Assembly (NCBI GenBank): GCA_023512835.1
Contig: CM042091.1
Span: 48,501-112,500 of the forward strand
DNA from: Taxillus chinensis
Lineage: Eukaryota; Streptophyta; Magnoliopsida; Santalales; Loranthaceae
DNA: 64,000 nt
Direction of reading: 5' to 3'
The position numbers were made by a program, and so were the translations under genes. Of the stretch, positions 11,260-23,448 are shown piece by piece. Under the pieces are notes generated by a model. That model was not told the DNA's origin and ran no database searches. It worked only from the letters and a program-made list of their open reading frames with translations. Positions within the stretch are counted from its first letter, which is position 1. Every line of letters begins with the position of its first letter.

Positions 11260-12819
11260 ATGGACATCTATGAAACATTTCATTATGCGGGGTTTCCGGG
11301 TCTTTTCGTAGTCTTCATCATGTACAAGAAACCACCAGCGTTTGGTGCAGCACCTGCATTTTGGTGCATTCTGCTTTCATTACTGGGTCTTTCGTTCCGT
11401 CATATTCCGAATAACGTATCCAATTACAACGTATTAACCGCTAATGCACCTTTCTTTTATAAAATCTCCGGGACATGGTCTACTCATGAGGGTAGTATTT
11501 TATCATGGTGTCGGATCCCTTGTTTTTATGGATGCCTTCTGTGTTACCGGGGTCGACCCCTTTCCCATCATGTTTCTAAACGCTGTTGCAGACACACTCT
11601 CTTAATGGAATCCTTTTTATCGCACTTTGCGAAGTCCATTCTGTCCCAAAGCCGTGGAAAAAGGTGGTACACTCTTCTCTTTCGTTTACCTCTATGGGAG
11701 GCACTTCCGCGAAGGAATGACGGGCCAGCCCCCCTATCTTCTTCGCCTGTCTACCCTGAAAGAAGGAGCGTTTCTCTTTGTTGCGCGACTAGCACCCGAT
11801 TCTCGCCGCGGGAAAGGACTCTGCTTCCTTTTTTGAGAGATGATAAGAAAGCGTATACTATAGATGAACTGCGTGTTGGCATGGCATTGTTTTTCATTCC
11901 ATTCCATTCCGCGAGTTCCGATCCTTTTGTGCGCAATTTATGCGTTCGTACCGAACCGCTTTCGGAATCCAATCCTGTTCCACAAGATCCGATTTCAGCT
12001 ATACATCCACCATGCATGTATGCCGGAGACGTCGCAAGTGCGATGGGCTATTGCTTCTTTAGATCCCAAATTCGGAATTGGATGGTTTTGGAACTCTCGG
12101 ACCAAGACATGCGGAAGGATGCCGAAAAGAAGGGTACGCTGCTTCGTGCAGGATGCGTCGGATCCAAGACATGCTGTCTCTTTACTACCCTAATCAAACA
12201 GAAAGCAAAAAGCGATCCATATATATATGATTGTCGCTGCAGCTGGCTCAACACACACTATAAGAACCCATCCGGAAAGCTTTGGAAACTCGGAATCGGA
12301 AACGAAAGATGGAAGTGGAAGACTCATAGAGCATGTTGGACCGAAGCGAACACAGTGGTATCAGACAATTCACCGATGCGCATTTGGATCTTGACATGTC
12401 GGTGGTTTTTAACCGTAGGAATATTTCCAGGAAGTTGGTGGGCTCATCATGAATTAGGTCGGGGTGGCTGGTGGTTTCGGGATCCCTTATAACATGCCGC
12501 TTTTATTCCTCGGGTATTAGCAACTGCTCTTCTGCATTCCGTAATTCTACCCCTGCTTTCTTGGACCTCGCTTCTTAATATTGTGACTCTTCCATGCTGT
12601 CTCTTAGGCACCTATTCCATACGGTCCGGATTGCTAGCTCCCTTGCATACTTTTTCGAAAGAGGATACAAGAGGCCTATTGTTATTGGGGTTCTTCCTGC
12701 TTTTGACCGGAATATCGAGCATGCTTTTCTACCAGAGGACGCTGCTGGCTTCGGTCCGTAGAACCTATAAAAAAGAGAGGGTTCTGGCGCGCTGTACTAT
12801 GTTGCACCTACGTCACTAG
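11260..12819 (+). CDS. ccmFn: Cytochrome c maturation CcmF N-part with internal TAA
   Basis: CcmFn is an inner-membrane subunit of the haem lyase that attaches haem to apocytochrome c. The frame opens MDIYETFHYAGFPGLFVVF and carries PAFGAAPAFWCILLS and ANAPFFYKISGTWSTHEGSI. It continues with DPFVRNLCVRTEPLSE, IHPPCMYAGDVASAMGY and the haem-handling block LTCRWFLTVGIFPGSWWAHH followed by GRGGWWFRDP. A TAA at 12490-12492 then interrupts the same frame, where relatives have a Glu codon. The next 109 codons still read as ccmFn (RVLATALLHSVILPL, GTYSIRSGLLAPLHT, SVRRTYKKERVLAR) and stop at 12819. The gene may be split into two proteins, as in some angiosperms, read through after U-to-C editing (UAA to CAA), or broken. 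No frameshift was found. Confidence 0.92.
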
Positions 12820-13756
12820 GCTCGCGCAACCGATTCTCTTCTTCTCTCTTGTAATGTCGCTTTTTGCTGGTTATAAAGAGCTGGCTTCCATCTTGCCTTT
12901 CCTGCCGATACTTCGAGTACGGGTAACAGTGGGGCGGGCAGTCTCCAAGCAGCTTCAAATCACTTCGGAAGTCGGAAGATGGTCAAGGGATCCATAGCCT
13001 TTATACCGACTGGTAGACTTGAGAGAGAGTACTGTGCTCGTTTCTGAGAGTTGGGCCTGGGCAGCGGGAAACAGGCACGAATCGAACGCAGAACACATGC
13101 TATTCCGGCGGTTCACAGGAGAGTCTTTTGTATTCCCTAAGAAAAAGAGACGCACTACATGTCTCTCTTAACGGCAACAGAAAAGCCCAAGATTGCCGAG
13201 ATCCCCAGTCTCCAAGTGGGCCCAAAAGGCCACACACGACCTTGGCTTTGTAGAGAATCCCGCTCTTTTTTAGGAGGACTTGATGCGGTCCACCGGGTGT
13301 GTTTCTCCTGTTTCGAGTGTCTTATTGGATAGTGATAGCGGCCCATAGGCGCAAGATGTACCTTGTGGGTTGGACAGAGTCCTTCTTTCAGGCAGTTTCC
13401 GCGTATAGTCCATGTAGCAAGGCCAGAATGTGGAACACATATCCCGCTCGTTCGAGTCCTTCGCTTCCGGGCCTTTCCCTCGGGTCCGTACTGTTTCGGG
13501 CAGCGAAGCTTACACTTGTTCATATTCTTAACTCACCAGGGCCTCTTGTATCCTCCCAGGTCTGCTCGTGTTTCCATTCTGTACGGAGTCGACTGAACAT
13601 CTAAGCCATTTGCGGTAATTTCGCCCGCATCCGATCCCCAATTCTTGTTCACCGGCGTAAGATAGGATCGTGTTGGGTTGTTTCCTCGTAAGATCTTGTC
13701 GGGTGAGCAACAGCCGCTTCGTAATCACTTTACTCTTATGGGCTAACGGGTCACAC
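12820..13756 (-). other. Spacer and 5' half of nad5 intron 2
   Basis: Directly downstream of nad5 exon 2 on the minus strand the sequence starts GTGTGACCCG at 13756, a canonical group II 5' end. It continues for roughly 200 nt or more with intron-like sequence. No domain V or next exon follows, so this is the 5' half of a trans-spliced intron. The matching 3' half with exon 3 is at about 56.5 kb. From 12820 to about 13500 I see no gene. Confidence 0.75.
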
Positions 13757-14976
13757 TTTGGCAAAGTATCCTACAAAGAGACTCCCGAAAGCTAGCAGTA
13801 TTAAAGTAAAGGCCATTGGAATGGGCGCATCATGACGTCGTACGAGGTCTCGCCCGCAGGAATTTGTGGGTACTAGAAATGTAAGAGAGAGTATCCGAAA
13901 AGAGTAATAAGAAGTGAAAAGGACAGATACACTTCCCAACCAGAAAGCAAAGTTACCACTTAAGGTATACTTTGTGTACGCGAGCTCTAATATAACATCT
14001 TTCGAATAAAATCCCGTTAGAAAAGGAAATCCAATAAGAGATAAGCTGCCAATTAGCATCATGGCATAGGTAAAAGGCAACGAGGAGGCCAGCCCCCCCC
14101 ATCTTCCGAAGATCTTGCTCATCCGACATTGCATGAATCACCGCACCCGAACTCAAGAAGAGTAATGCTTTGAAAAACGCGTGATTCAATAAGTGAAAGA
14201 CGCTAACCGAATAGTTAGAGATGCCGCAAGCAAAGAGCATATAGCCTAATTGACTGCACGTTGAAAAAGCAATTACCCTCTTTATATCGTTCTGTAAGAG
14301 TCCAGTGGTTGCCGCAAGGAATGCCGTCGTAGCTCCGGAAACAGACAGCACAATCAAAGCCGTAGGTGGGTTTTCAAATAAATAGGAGCACCTTGCAATC
14401 AAGAAAACGCCAGCTGTTACCATAGTAGCTGCATGAATCAAAGCGGAAACAGGAGTGGGCCCCTCCATAGCATCGGGTGACCAAGTATGCGATCCTATCT
14501 GTGCGGATTTACCAACAGCACCAAGCAGAAGTAACAAACAAATCAGAGTTATGGCATTCCATCTCATAGGGAGAAAGAAAGACTGTCTGGTCGGCGGGGG
14601 ACTCGAACGAGCAAAAATGGTCGAAAAGTCTACTGTTTGAAAGAGAGTATAACAACCCGAAATACCCAGAGCGAATCCAAAATCACCTACTCGATTGACA
14701 AGCATAGCTTTGATAGCCGCTTTATCTGCCTGAAGTCGTGTACACCAGAAATTAATTAACAAATAAGAAGACAGACCGACTCCCTCCCATCCCAGGAAGA
14801 CTTGAATAGAGTTATCTCCAGTCACCAACATGGGCATAAAAAAAGTAGGAATGGATAAATAACACAAAAATCGAGGGCTATGCGAATCCGAAGACATATA
14901 CGAAATGGAATACAGATGGACCAAGCAACTTATGGATGTAACCACCATTAACATCACTACGGTCGGGCTATCGAAC
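13757..14976 (-). CDS. nad5: nad5 exon 2, +1 frameshift
   Basis: This exon encodes the central part of ND5, the terminal proton-pumping subunit of the complex I membrane arm. It reads [20 protein letters not shown], then [56 protein letters not shown] and [18 protein letters not shown]. At KMGG (about 14093-14100) there is a run of eight C on the plus strand. Seven would keep the frame, and the remainder ([20 protein letters not shown] to SLFVGYFAK) is in the shifted frame. Length is 1,220 nt, equal to the known 1,216-nt exon plus one codon and the extra base. It ends GCCAAA before GTGTG. Editing sites are frequent. Exon 3 is at 56485-56506; exons 4 and 5 are not in the window. Confidence 0.95.
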
Positions 14977-15586
14977 ACGGGGTCAGAAGTGAATTACGAG
15001 TCTTTTCTTCCGAGTATGCGAATCGAGCGTACCTTGCTCTACTAAGAGGTGTTGTTTCCTAAACGGGAGAGTAGGCCGTGCTCTCCGAACCGTGCTTGAA
15101 GGTTGCCCATCACACGGCTCTCAAACTGGATTCGGGTCCAAAGAGTGTACGGTCCGCTGCCTGAAAGTGGAATACGGTGCCGTTTAGGCCCCTTCCCTAA
15201 AGAGCGTGTTACCTCTTCTGTTCCGACGGAAACGGATCTAGCAGAATGGTACTACGAGCCCTCTGCCCCACGCATCTAACCCCCGCGTGGTTCACCGGTT
15301 CCACTCCACTAGAAGACCCAGGTCGAAACAGAGGTGCTGTTAGGGTTTCCCTACGGGAATAAGCTGGCCCCACGGCATAAGCGCCCTCTTGCTACCCATA
15401 TTCGAGCCAGCGTAAGAGTTTCTTGTGACACCTTTCTTGCACGCCTCCTTGTCGAATTCGGGGTTTCCGGGAGTCGTTTACGTATGTCCCCCCTTTTCCC
15501 GACATGCTATTCCGGGTCGAGTAGTCCTTGTTGCAGCTCTACCTTCAGTCTGCTTTGCAATTCCTCCGGTGACTTCACGGTCGCCA
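14977..15586 (-). other. nad5 intron 1 (cis group II intron)
   Basis: This intron of about 610 nt lies between nad5 exons 1 and 2. The 5' end reads TGGCGACCGTGAAG rather than GTGYG. Domain V is clear at 15081-15120 (minus), starting GAGCCGTGTGATGGGCAACC with the CGGTTCGG 3' strand. A segment near 15240-15310 resembles a stretch at about 54134-54210 inside nad7 intron 2, as expected for related introns. Confidence 0.9.
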
Positions 15587-15816
15587 AAGAAGCCCCAATA
15601 CGCATCCAACATTTCCGATTCGAGAAAAGGTGCGATTCTGAGATAGCAAGCACTAGCTCCCGGTGCGACTTCATAAAAAGCGATCCAAGACAAGCCAGCA
15701 GAGCATGAAACGCACGTGGTGGTCATGAAAGCGGTGCCTGCTTTTCCTAGATAACGTCCGAAAACACCGGCAACGGAACTACCGAGAAGGGGAAAGAATA
15801 CGATAAGTAGATACAC
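15587..15816 (-). CDS. nad5: nad5 exon 1, GTG start
   Basis: This is the first nad5 exon, encoding [20 protein letters not shown] and then [40 protein letters not shown] and DAYWGF. Relatives start ATG at the position that reads GTG here (15814-15816). An exon of 230 nt from that GTG matches the known length. GTG cannot become AUG by C-to-U editing, so it is either a true GTG start or translation begins upstream: the frame is open further 5' on this strand. Exon 2 follows in cis. Confidence 0.93.
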
Positions 15817-18800
15817 AAGAGCTATAGTTGGATCAGACAACCGAAAAGCACAAATAAGGGGAGCGGCCGAGTGATATGACGCGACAAAGCATTGCCGGGC
15901 CGGCACACAGACTCTTTGTTGAGTGTCTCTCTCTTAGAGACTATTCTCGGTATTCTTACGTTAGTTACCATCCGCATCCCGTACCGTGTGATAGATGGTA
16001 CACAATCTCTCTCCCCGGCCGGAACGATAGAGAGCCGCACCGAAAGAGAGTCTATCCCGTAACGTTATCGAAGCAAACCGACCGACCGACCGACTAGGTA
16101 GGCATCGGGAGTGGCAGACCCAATCATTGGACATAGGACAACTGCATGTCCGGTACTACCGGTTGAAACACGTATGCACCTCGCTCCGCGTATCGTGTGC
16201 CTTGGCCTGCTGGGCGACTCGAACAGTGCACTCTCTGCGTTTCAGTCTAGTGGTGGTGAGGTAAGCCAACTGCATCGCTGCCATGCCCACGGTCCGAAAC
16301 AGCATATGTAGCGTGCCCAACCCCCCACCCAGAGTGTATAGAGCTAGCACAATCAACACTATACTTGATGCAAGAGTAAAAACCCATCTATAAAACGGTA
16401 CGGGATGCAGATGGTAACCAACACAGAAAGCAGAGATCCAAGGACTGACTACACTGTCTGAAAGTCTTTAGCAAAGAGAGTGACACATCCGGGTCCGAGT
16501 CCGAGTCCGAGAGTGGTACAACCATCCAATCGCCTAGAGAGATACTCCGATAGGCGAGAATCAGAGAGTTGGCATAGATATGCAACAAGATACCAAGAGA
16601 GTCTTACGAAACACGGATTGCTGGCTTGCCTGCCTAGCCATAATAAGAGAGCACTCTACTCTCGCGTAGGCCTATCGGACCAGTTGCGTGTTACATAGAC
16701 ACCGAAAAGCAGACTGAAAGCTTAAGTAATCGATCTGCCGGACCCGTGGTGCAGATCTACTGACTGTTCTGCCTGGTATGTGTCTATGCTATCTGGATGT
16801 GATGCATAGTTACTGGAGTGTCTGCTTTCGAACTGAAATGTGTGTCTTGTACAAGACAGAGTAGAGTTCGGTACGAGAGTATCTCCGGAAGTGGAGAGTG
16901 TACAACCAGCATGCATTCCGAGAGTGGCACACTATACGCGGAGCGAGGTATACATCCGGGGAAGTGTTGTGTGTTGAGCCGAGCTAGCAATGACACTGTT
17001 TGTGCAGCTATTGCTCAAGAGAGAGAGAGTTGGGTACTTGGACACAAGACATTCTCCAAGAATGACACCTAAAGAAAAAGCAGTGAATCGCGGCTCTGCT
17101 TCACCCGGTGAGCACTCTATTTCGCGTTCGATCAGGTACTGCTGGCTTCGCGTGATACATGTGTCTGTCTGTTGCTCACTTGACTAGAGTCTAGAGTGTA
17201 CAACAGCACCCGGGGTAAGACACTTGTGCTGGGCTGGAGATCGGGTGCTTTCACTCTCCACTTCCGGGCCGGGCTCAAACCAGTGGTGTCTGTGTATACT
17301 CCACCAGACAAACAGAGTGTATCATTGAGAGATGTTGTTGTGCGCGTACTCGCTCTCCCAACACAGAAAATGGTTTCGGCTGCGAACGGGAAAGTCTGTA
17401 TGCTCTGTTACCTGACAGCAACGACTGACTTATTCGATAAGAGCATCTATACGATAACGACTCGGATGCGATACTGGAATGGAAGCGTAAGCAACTCTCT
17501 CCGACGACCGAATCTCTGCTGGGTAACTCTGTCTTGTCCCGCTGCCCATAAGAGTCTTGGGTTGTACACGGGATGCTAGACTTGAACACTTCCCCGGATG
17601 TGAAGCAGAATTGGCTTACGCGCTTCTTTGCTCATTGGGTGTTTCTCTATAGAGCGGAGCACAACTCTCTTTGCCAAGCTGCGCTACCCGGTCTGTTGTG
17701 GCAGAGATCGGAAACGTGTTCAGAGAAGCACTCTCCACTTCCGGTCCGGCCGTTGTCTGTTGTTTCTTATGCATGAAAGAGCAAGTCAAGTGTTGTTGAG
17801 TTGAAACTGTTCCGGCATCACTGTAATACCCTATATCTGAGAGTGCCCGCCCCCCAGGGTTGTTTTGCATCATGTGTTTTGCCCCAGCAGCAAGAGAACA
17901 CAACCTATAATATGACCTTATCAGATCTCTCTCCTCTTTTGGACAGCAGAAATCGGACAAGTGGATTTTCAACACTGCAGCCTTCGGCGGATTTTCCATT
18001 CCATATCTGATTGAATAGGTCCATATAAGAAACTTTCCGTTCCGTTTTCAGGGCTCTTATACCTGCTACTTGCACGTTTACGCCCGCCCCAGCTCTTTCC
18101 ATACCACTCTTTTTGTTCCGGACAGCAAAGCGCTATCTTCTCTTGCAGCAAACCGTCCTAGCTCTCTTCACTTCGGAATTGGAGTCGTGGAAAGCCCTTT
18201 TTTCCCCCATAGGTTCTCGTTTCATAAGAGTCAGAAAGTATAATACTCCCGGCACCCTGCTGTCTTGTCTATGTGTCTTCAAAGCCCCTCCCCGCGTATC
18301 TTCTGTTGTTTCGCTTTTGATGTCCTATTCCAAACCCCAATCTCATATATCTTGTAGTGCGGCTCCCCCTTTTCTGACCTGAAAGAGCACACAAAGGATC
18401 TCCCAGCGTTCCAACAAGTATTCTCTTAGGGTTTTTACTAGCAGATGGAATTGACGACTCTAGCAGATGGGTTTCGATTGATGTCAGCGCGAGAAAGCTC
18501 TTTCAGCTCGATTCGCGATTGCTCTCTGTCTTTTCGTTGGAAGCACACTTCATTGACTATCATAGGAGTCACACACAACAAATCCATAGGGGAGAGAATC
18601 TATAGAGTTGCCGGAGAGTAAGGCCTTCCCAGAGTATTATTAGAGACCTCTGTTGTGTTGGGAGACCGGAGTGATGATTCGATACACCAAGTACGGAGCA
18701 CGGAGCAAAACGAGTTTCTTTTATAACACAAGGATTGTGGAAGCGCTTACTTAATGAGATTGGGCGTTCTCTTTCTGGAAGTGATATGAAAAAGAGGTAT

Positions 18801-20635
18801 TTGTGAGAGGTAGCGTTTCGCGACGAGCAAGAGAGCTCTCTATTCGTCGTTTCAGTCACTCTTTGTACCTGTATCACTGCCGAAACCGGGAAAGAAGCAT
18901 GCGATAGCTCTCCATAAAATAGCACTTCTATAGAGAATGGAGAGTGTTATTCGATTCGGAAAAGAGTTATCAACCCAATCCTTAAAGTGGAGAATGCTTT
19001 CTTGTTCATTGAAGTTATAGTAGAGCTAGCAGACTAGAGAAAATGCGCATCTTTCAAGTGAAGTTCTCTCTTTTCGAAACCGAGTAGAGTGCGGCTCCCC
19101 CTTTTCTGACCTGAAAGAGCACACAAAGGAATCCGCCGCGAAAGTCTTTCTTATTCCGTGTAAGAACCATTATTCTCAGACCAGTCTTACTCTGCTGCTA
19201 TCGACTCCAGTTACCTCTTTCCGAACACTCTCCATTCTCTATTTCACTCGGCATCTAGCTCTATTGGAGAAACAACCTTCACTTCCGGCCCGCCCCCAAC
19301 TCAGACAGATAACTATAGGACACGACAGACAACTGAAAGAGAATCACAAACTTTCCGACCGAAGAGGTAGCAATGGCAATGCGCGGTCACGCTCCTGAAG
19401 AAAACGCAGCTGTCAAGCATCTTATAGTATCTCTTGTTTAACTCCGAAATACAGAAAAGGTGGGGCTCCGGGCGTATTGAGCTGCTGGTTAGCATCACTT
19501 TCAGTTCAGTGTTGATTCCACAGTGTTTCGTTTCCGATAGAGCAGTTCTTCCTTTGCTGGGCCCGGGCGGTTCTCAAAAGAGTTGTTTTATTCTCTTCTT
19601 TAAAACAGAGTAATGAAAGAGGAAAGTTCTAATAAATGGGCTTCACCGGCGGATTGCGTATCTATTGTAGAGTTACCCATCTCTTTTTGTTGGACACGTA
19701 GGATGGAAAACCTTACCGGTCTCTTTCACCGCTCCCAATTCTGCTTAATTAAAGTTATGAAATGCTCTACTAGAGCTACAAGTGGAACCTGTTGGCATCG
19801 CTCTTTCATAGAGTGTAGTGGTGCTGCCCTGTTTAGAGTCGGGGAAGTCGGCAAGTCGATAAAGTCTCTTTTGTGGAGAGATTGATTAAAGAGTGGTTTC
19901 ACTCAACACTGCTTTCGGCGGAATTGCTGCTAGTTCATACACCTACTACGACCCTAGCTTCTTTTCAGGGGGAGTAACTCTATCCGGATCCAGGCGGAGC
20001 TCTCTCTTTTTAAGGCAACTCGGAAGAGCATTACTTAATTAACAATTCTAAAACAACAGTAATAACGTACCTGTTTCTTTTACTCCCGCGGGAGAACCCC
20101 AACACTCTCTTCTTTTCAAGCAAATACGGCTCCCATAGAAAACAATATACAGCCTTTTCCCTTAGGAGACAAACACGCTTTCACTTGTGAAATCCATATG
20201 CTTTTCGACATCCGAGTTGGATGCTACTCTAGGAGAAAGCTCGGACCGGAAGGAAGCCTACGCAGTAGAGTAATCGATTCTGGAACGCGAAGCAGAAAGT
20301 TTTCCGAAGGGCCGAAAGACCTAATCTACTTTTTTCAACCCTCTGTCGATTCCAGAGAATACAGTTCGAAAGAGAATCCTAATTGAGTTCTTTCCCCATG
20401 AGATTCGTATGGTGTTTTTCCCGAAATAGAGAATGGAGAGTGTTCGGAGCAGCACCTATTGCGTATCGTTTAAGAGCATAATAAGGTGTAACCCCACCCA
20501 ACTCTCTTATAGTAAAGTGTCCGAAATTACCCAATCGGAATTTGTAACTTCAACGGTACTGGTAAAACGAGTATCTCCCAACAGAGAGTTTTAAGCATCC
20601 TGTTACCGATCCGGAAAAGTTATGATATAAATGTG
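15817..20635. other. Gene-free region
   Basis: I recognise no gene in this 4.8 kb. It holds simple repeats: a CCGA tetranucleotide run at about 16078-16094 and a GTCCGA run at about 16494-16510. It also holds many dispersed short words (GAAAGC, AGAGCTCT, CTCTCTTATAG). A near-identical 43-bp pair is annotated separately. Open frames up to 127 residues have no family resemblance. Confidence 0.6.
18356..19130 (+). repeat. 43-bp direct repeat pair
   Basis: The 43 nt at 18356-18398, beginning AGTGCGGCTCCCCC, recur exactly at 19088-19130, 732 nt downstream in the same orientation. Its last part (GAGCACACAAAGGA) also occurs near 28525. It is a small recombination substrate of the kind scattered through this genome. 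Confidence 0.85.
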
Positions 20636-22136
20636 TGTTGTTGAGTAGGCCTAGTAGTGCCAACAATGGGATTGGGTCGAGCCATTGGTCCGGTATGGTT
20701 GTTGGATGTCCTACCCTTTCGTGAAATGAAAAGAGTACAGACACAAGAGCTCTGAAAGCATTGCCGGCCGTAACAAGACTGAAAGCACTTAACGAGAGAA
20801 AGGCTCGGTATCTGGACTGGACAGTAGCATACTGGACAGTACTGGAAAGGACAGGACAGTAGCATACTGGAAAGGACTGGAAACAGGGTAGCGATTTCTC
20901 CGGGTTACGCTCCGGGCTCTTCAGTTACCATGTCATGTGTCATTACTGAGCTTTCTGTTACCATGTAATGTGTCAAGTAGCTTTCAGTTACCATTTCATG
21001 TGTAATTAGCGTGTTCTTTCACATTGTTGAGTGTGCCCGGAATACGGTGTAACAGCATGACAGGTGTACTACCGGAGCTTTGGGGAAGGCTTCGGGTGAT
21101 ACGGCTGGGGGAAACCGTATGGGAATGGACGGTACTTGTATCCGGAGTGGGTGAACGTACGAGACTATGCAGCGGAGCCTATTCTGACAGCGGAGCCTAT
21201 GAAATGGAATCGGGAGTCAGAAAGAAAAAGCATATGGATTTCAATTGAGAGAAAGAGTAGCTCTTGAGCACCGGCGTATGACTGCCTACTATAGTCAGTC
21301 TCTTGTTTTTCTAGAAGAGAAAGCACTAGTACTAGAGGTTCCGGCATCTAGCTCTTGTTGTGTTGCCGCTGTGCTTGCAACCTCCGCAGTTCAAGAGTTG
21401 TACCGGGCGATACCGAGACAGACTTTCAGATATGGTCGGTCCAATGCAGTTACTCTTCAAGCCATGACAGTCCCACCCGGAAAATCATAATAGAGCGGAT
21501 CTCCAAGGCACATTTTGAGAGCACAGCACAGCAAACCACTGGAGATTCTCTTAGCAATTCCGCCGAAAGCAGTGTTGGACGCTCGCGGGGTACGTAGAGC
21601 TACAAAACAATGCTGTCTTTCAACAGATCAAATACAGAAGTATAGACCCATCGGGCACACACAATTCGGTGTCTGGAGCTAGATGTCCGGAGCTTGGGAT
21701 TACGGAACACTGGCTTTAGTCAGGTAGGTAACAATGCTGTCTTTCAACAGAGATCGAAGAGAGAAGTATAGAGCGAAGGCTAGGCGATTCGATCCGGACT
21801 GAATAGGACCCAACACCTGTATGTGTGTATTGACTCAAAAAAGAATTGACATGGGATTACGAAGTGAAATCTCCGGAGTGGATGGTCTACCCTACCCTAC
21901 GAGTCTTGTATTCGGAGTGGGTGAACGGGTGTGTGTGTGTGTGCTTGCGCGTATACCACCCCACTCTTATTGCCTGGAAGACAGAGTAGGTAGCACCACC
22001 CTAGTACGTGACGCGAGATATGGGTGGAAGTGCACTCTATTCGCTGCCCCGAAACCCAAACGTGTAGACTCTCCGCTATGAGTAACCGGAAGCGGAAGCG
22101 GAAACAAGAGCTCTGTATTTCCACTTACGTGTTTTG
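20636..22136 (+). repeat. 1.5-kb inverted repeat, arm 1
   Basis: This 1.5-kb segment is repeated in reverse orientation at 56890-58389, with coordinates summing to about 79,025 throughout. Matching ends at TGTTGTTGAG on the left and just after ACGTGTTTTG on the right. The arms differ by small clustered substitutions and 1-nt shifts. No gene is recognised inside. It contains tandem repeats at 20820-20882 and 20916-21010 and a GT run at about 21930. Confidence 0.93.
20916..21010 (+). repeat. Imperfect tandem repeat, about 30-nt unit x3
   Basis: Three diverged copies of a unit built around TTCAGTTACCATGTCATGTG follow each other, each ending in a GAGC or TAGC-like word. The array also lies in the other arm of the 1.5-kb inverted repeat (about 58015-58110). 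Just before it, at 20820-20882, a second short array alternates ACAGTAGCATACTGGA and GGAAAGGAC words. Confidence 0.8.
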
Positions 22137-23373
22137 TCCGCCGAACACCGTAAGAGATTGTGTGTCTCTCCAGTGGTACACAACACAATCCGAATACGCA
22201 TGCGGTATAGGGCTGCCGTGACAGGGAGAGTCTGTCCCCTTGTCCAGGGATATTCCCGAGTTACAAAAGGTACAGGCGCAGCATGACTTAGGCCGCGTTC
22301 CGGTAAAGCGTATGCACCCTTCATTCGTAAAAAAGCAAACTCTGTGTCGACTTCGGAAGAAGCAATCTCTTTGGAGCTGGGCGCGAATTGGTGCTATAGA
22401 TATAGTCTTTCAATGGCTTTACTACCTTACAGAGAAAACAGACAGAGTTCCGAAAACATCTTAATGAACGAGTTAGACTTGCAGCGTATCCTGTCCAACG
22501 AATGGGTGCCGATCATGTGATCTACTCTTCTCCTCTGAATCTTTCTCTCGTTAAGTGCTTTCAGTCTTGTTACGGCAGTTCTCTTGCAGACATCTTTATG
22601 CTGGCCCGTGCTCTGAGCTTTTATGAAAGAAAACGGGACCGGGTCCGGCACTTTTCTACTGTGTACGGAAAGAGCTATCCGGCGGTTTTCGATTTCCGCT
22701 CCTAAAAGCACGAGAAGTCACGCACCACTCTTTCAAAAGCAGATGCCAGTGTATCGAAGAAATCACCAGAATAAGACAAAAGCGGTGGGGCGGATACGCC
22801 ATCTCCCAACACTACCCTTACCAGTGCACCCTCGGTACACTCTTTAAAGAGCAAAACACCCTATGTTAACTCCGAAACAAGAAAAACTCTCCTCCTGGAA
22901 GTGCACCTTCTCTTGCTTTCCGTAGTCGTGCAAGCTCGGGTTCCATATCTCATATTGGAGATTTCAATACCCTGCTGTCGTCTGGGGTGGGGGCAGCAGT
23001 AAAGCGGCTATCAAAGCGTTCTCCTCCATTCAAAAAAGTCTCGAAGAAATCGATTGTGTTTGCTCCCAGTATTCTGCTTCACTTCTTCCGTAGGCCAAAG
23101 CTCTCTGAAAAAGGTTCCTTTTGAGTGCTCCAAAAGCGCTGGGTCATCCATTACGCTTACGCTCCGCCCATTCATATATATATATATATAACAAAGAAAG
23201 AGCGGCTGCCAGGACACAAGTGAAAAGAAAAGCCGGTTGTCTCTCGACATAAAGAGTTTTCACAAAGGGTAGCGCTATGGGTTGCCGTAAAACAAAACTC
23301 ATAAGAGATAGGGCTCTCTTTCCGGCCGGAGAGTTTTCTTTAAGTCTGTTTCCAGTACGACAGTGATATTAAA
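22137..23373. other. Gene-free region
   Basis: No gene is recognised. The word GTGCTTTCAGTCTTGTTACG at 22555-22575 is part of a dispersed family, with copies near 28436 and 58236 and inverted near 20775. An AT microsatellite lies at about 23173-23191. Confidence 0.6.
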
Positions 23374-23448
23374 AGGCGGGGACAGGATTTGAACCTGCAA
23401 TCTTCAGATCATGAGCCTGATGAGTTGACCATATTCCTCTACCCCGCA
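23374..23448 (-). tRNA. trnfM-CAU: tRNA-fMet (CAU), initiator
   Basis: On the minus strand the sequence folds as the mitochondrial initiator tRNA. It has acceptor TGCGGGG paired with CCCCGCC apart from the first pair, D-arm AGAGGAATATGGTCAACTC, anticodon CAT in GGCTCATGATC, and T-arm GCAGGTTCAAATCCTGT. The mismatched first base pair is the hallmark of bacterial-type initiators. It has one base more in the D-loop than the usual plant gene. Confidence 0.94.

Noticed and set aside
20820..21010. Tandem repeats considered as a CRISPR array
   Set aside because: The units are adjacent and diverged with no unique spacers, and the context is mitochondrial.
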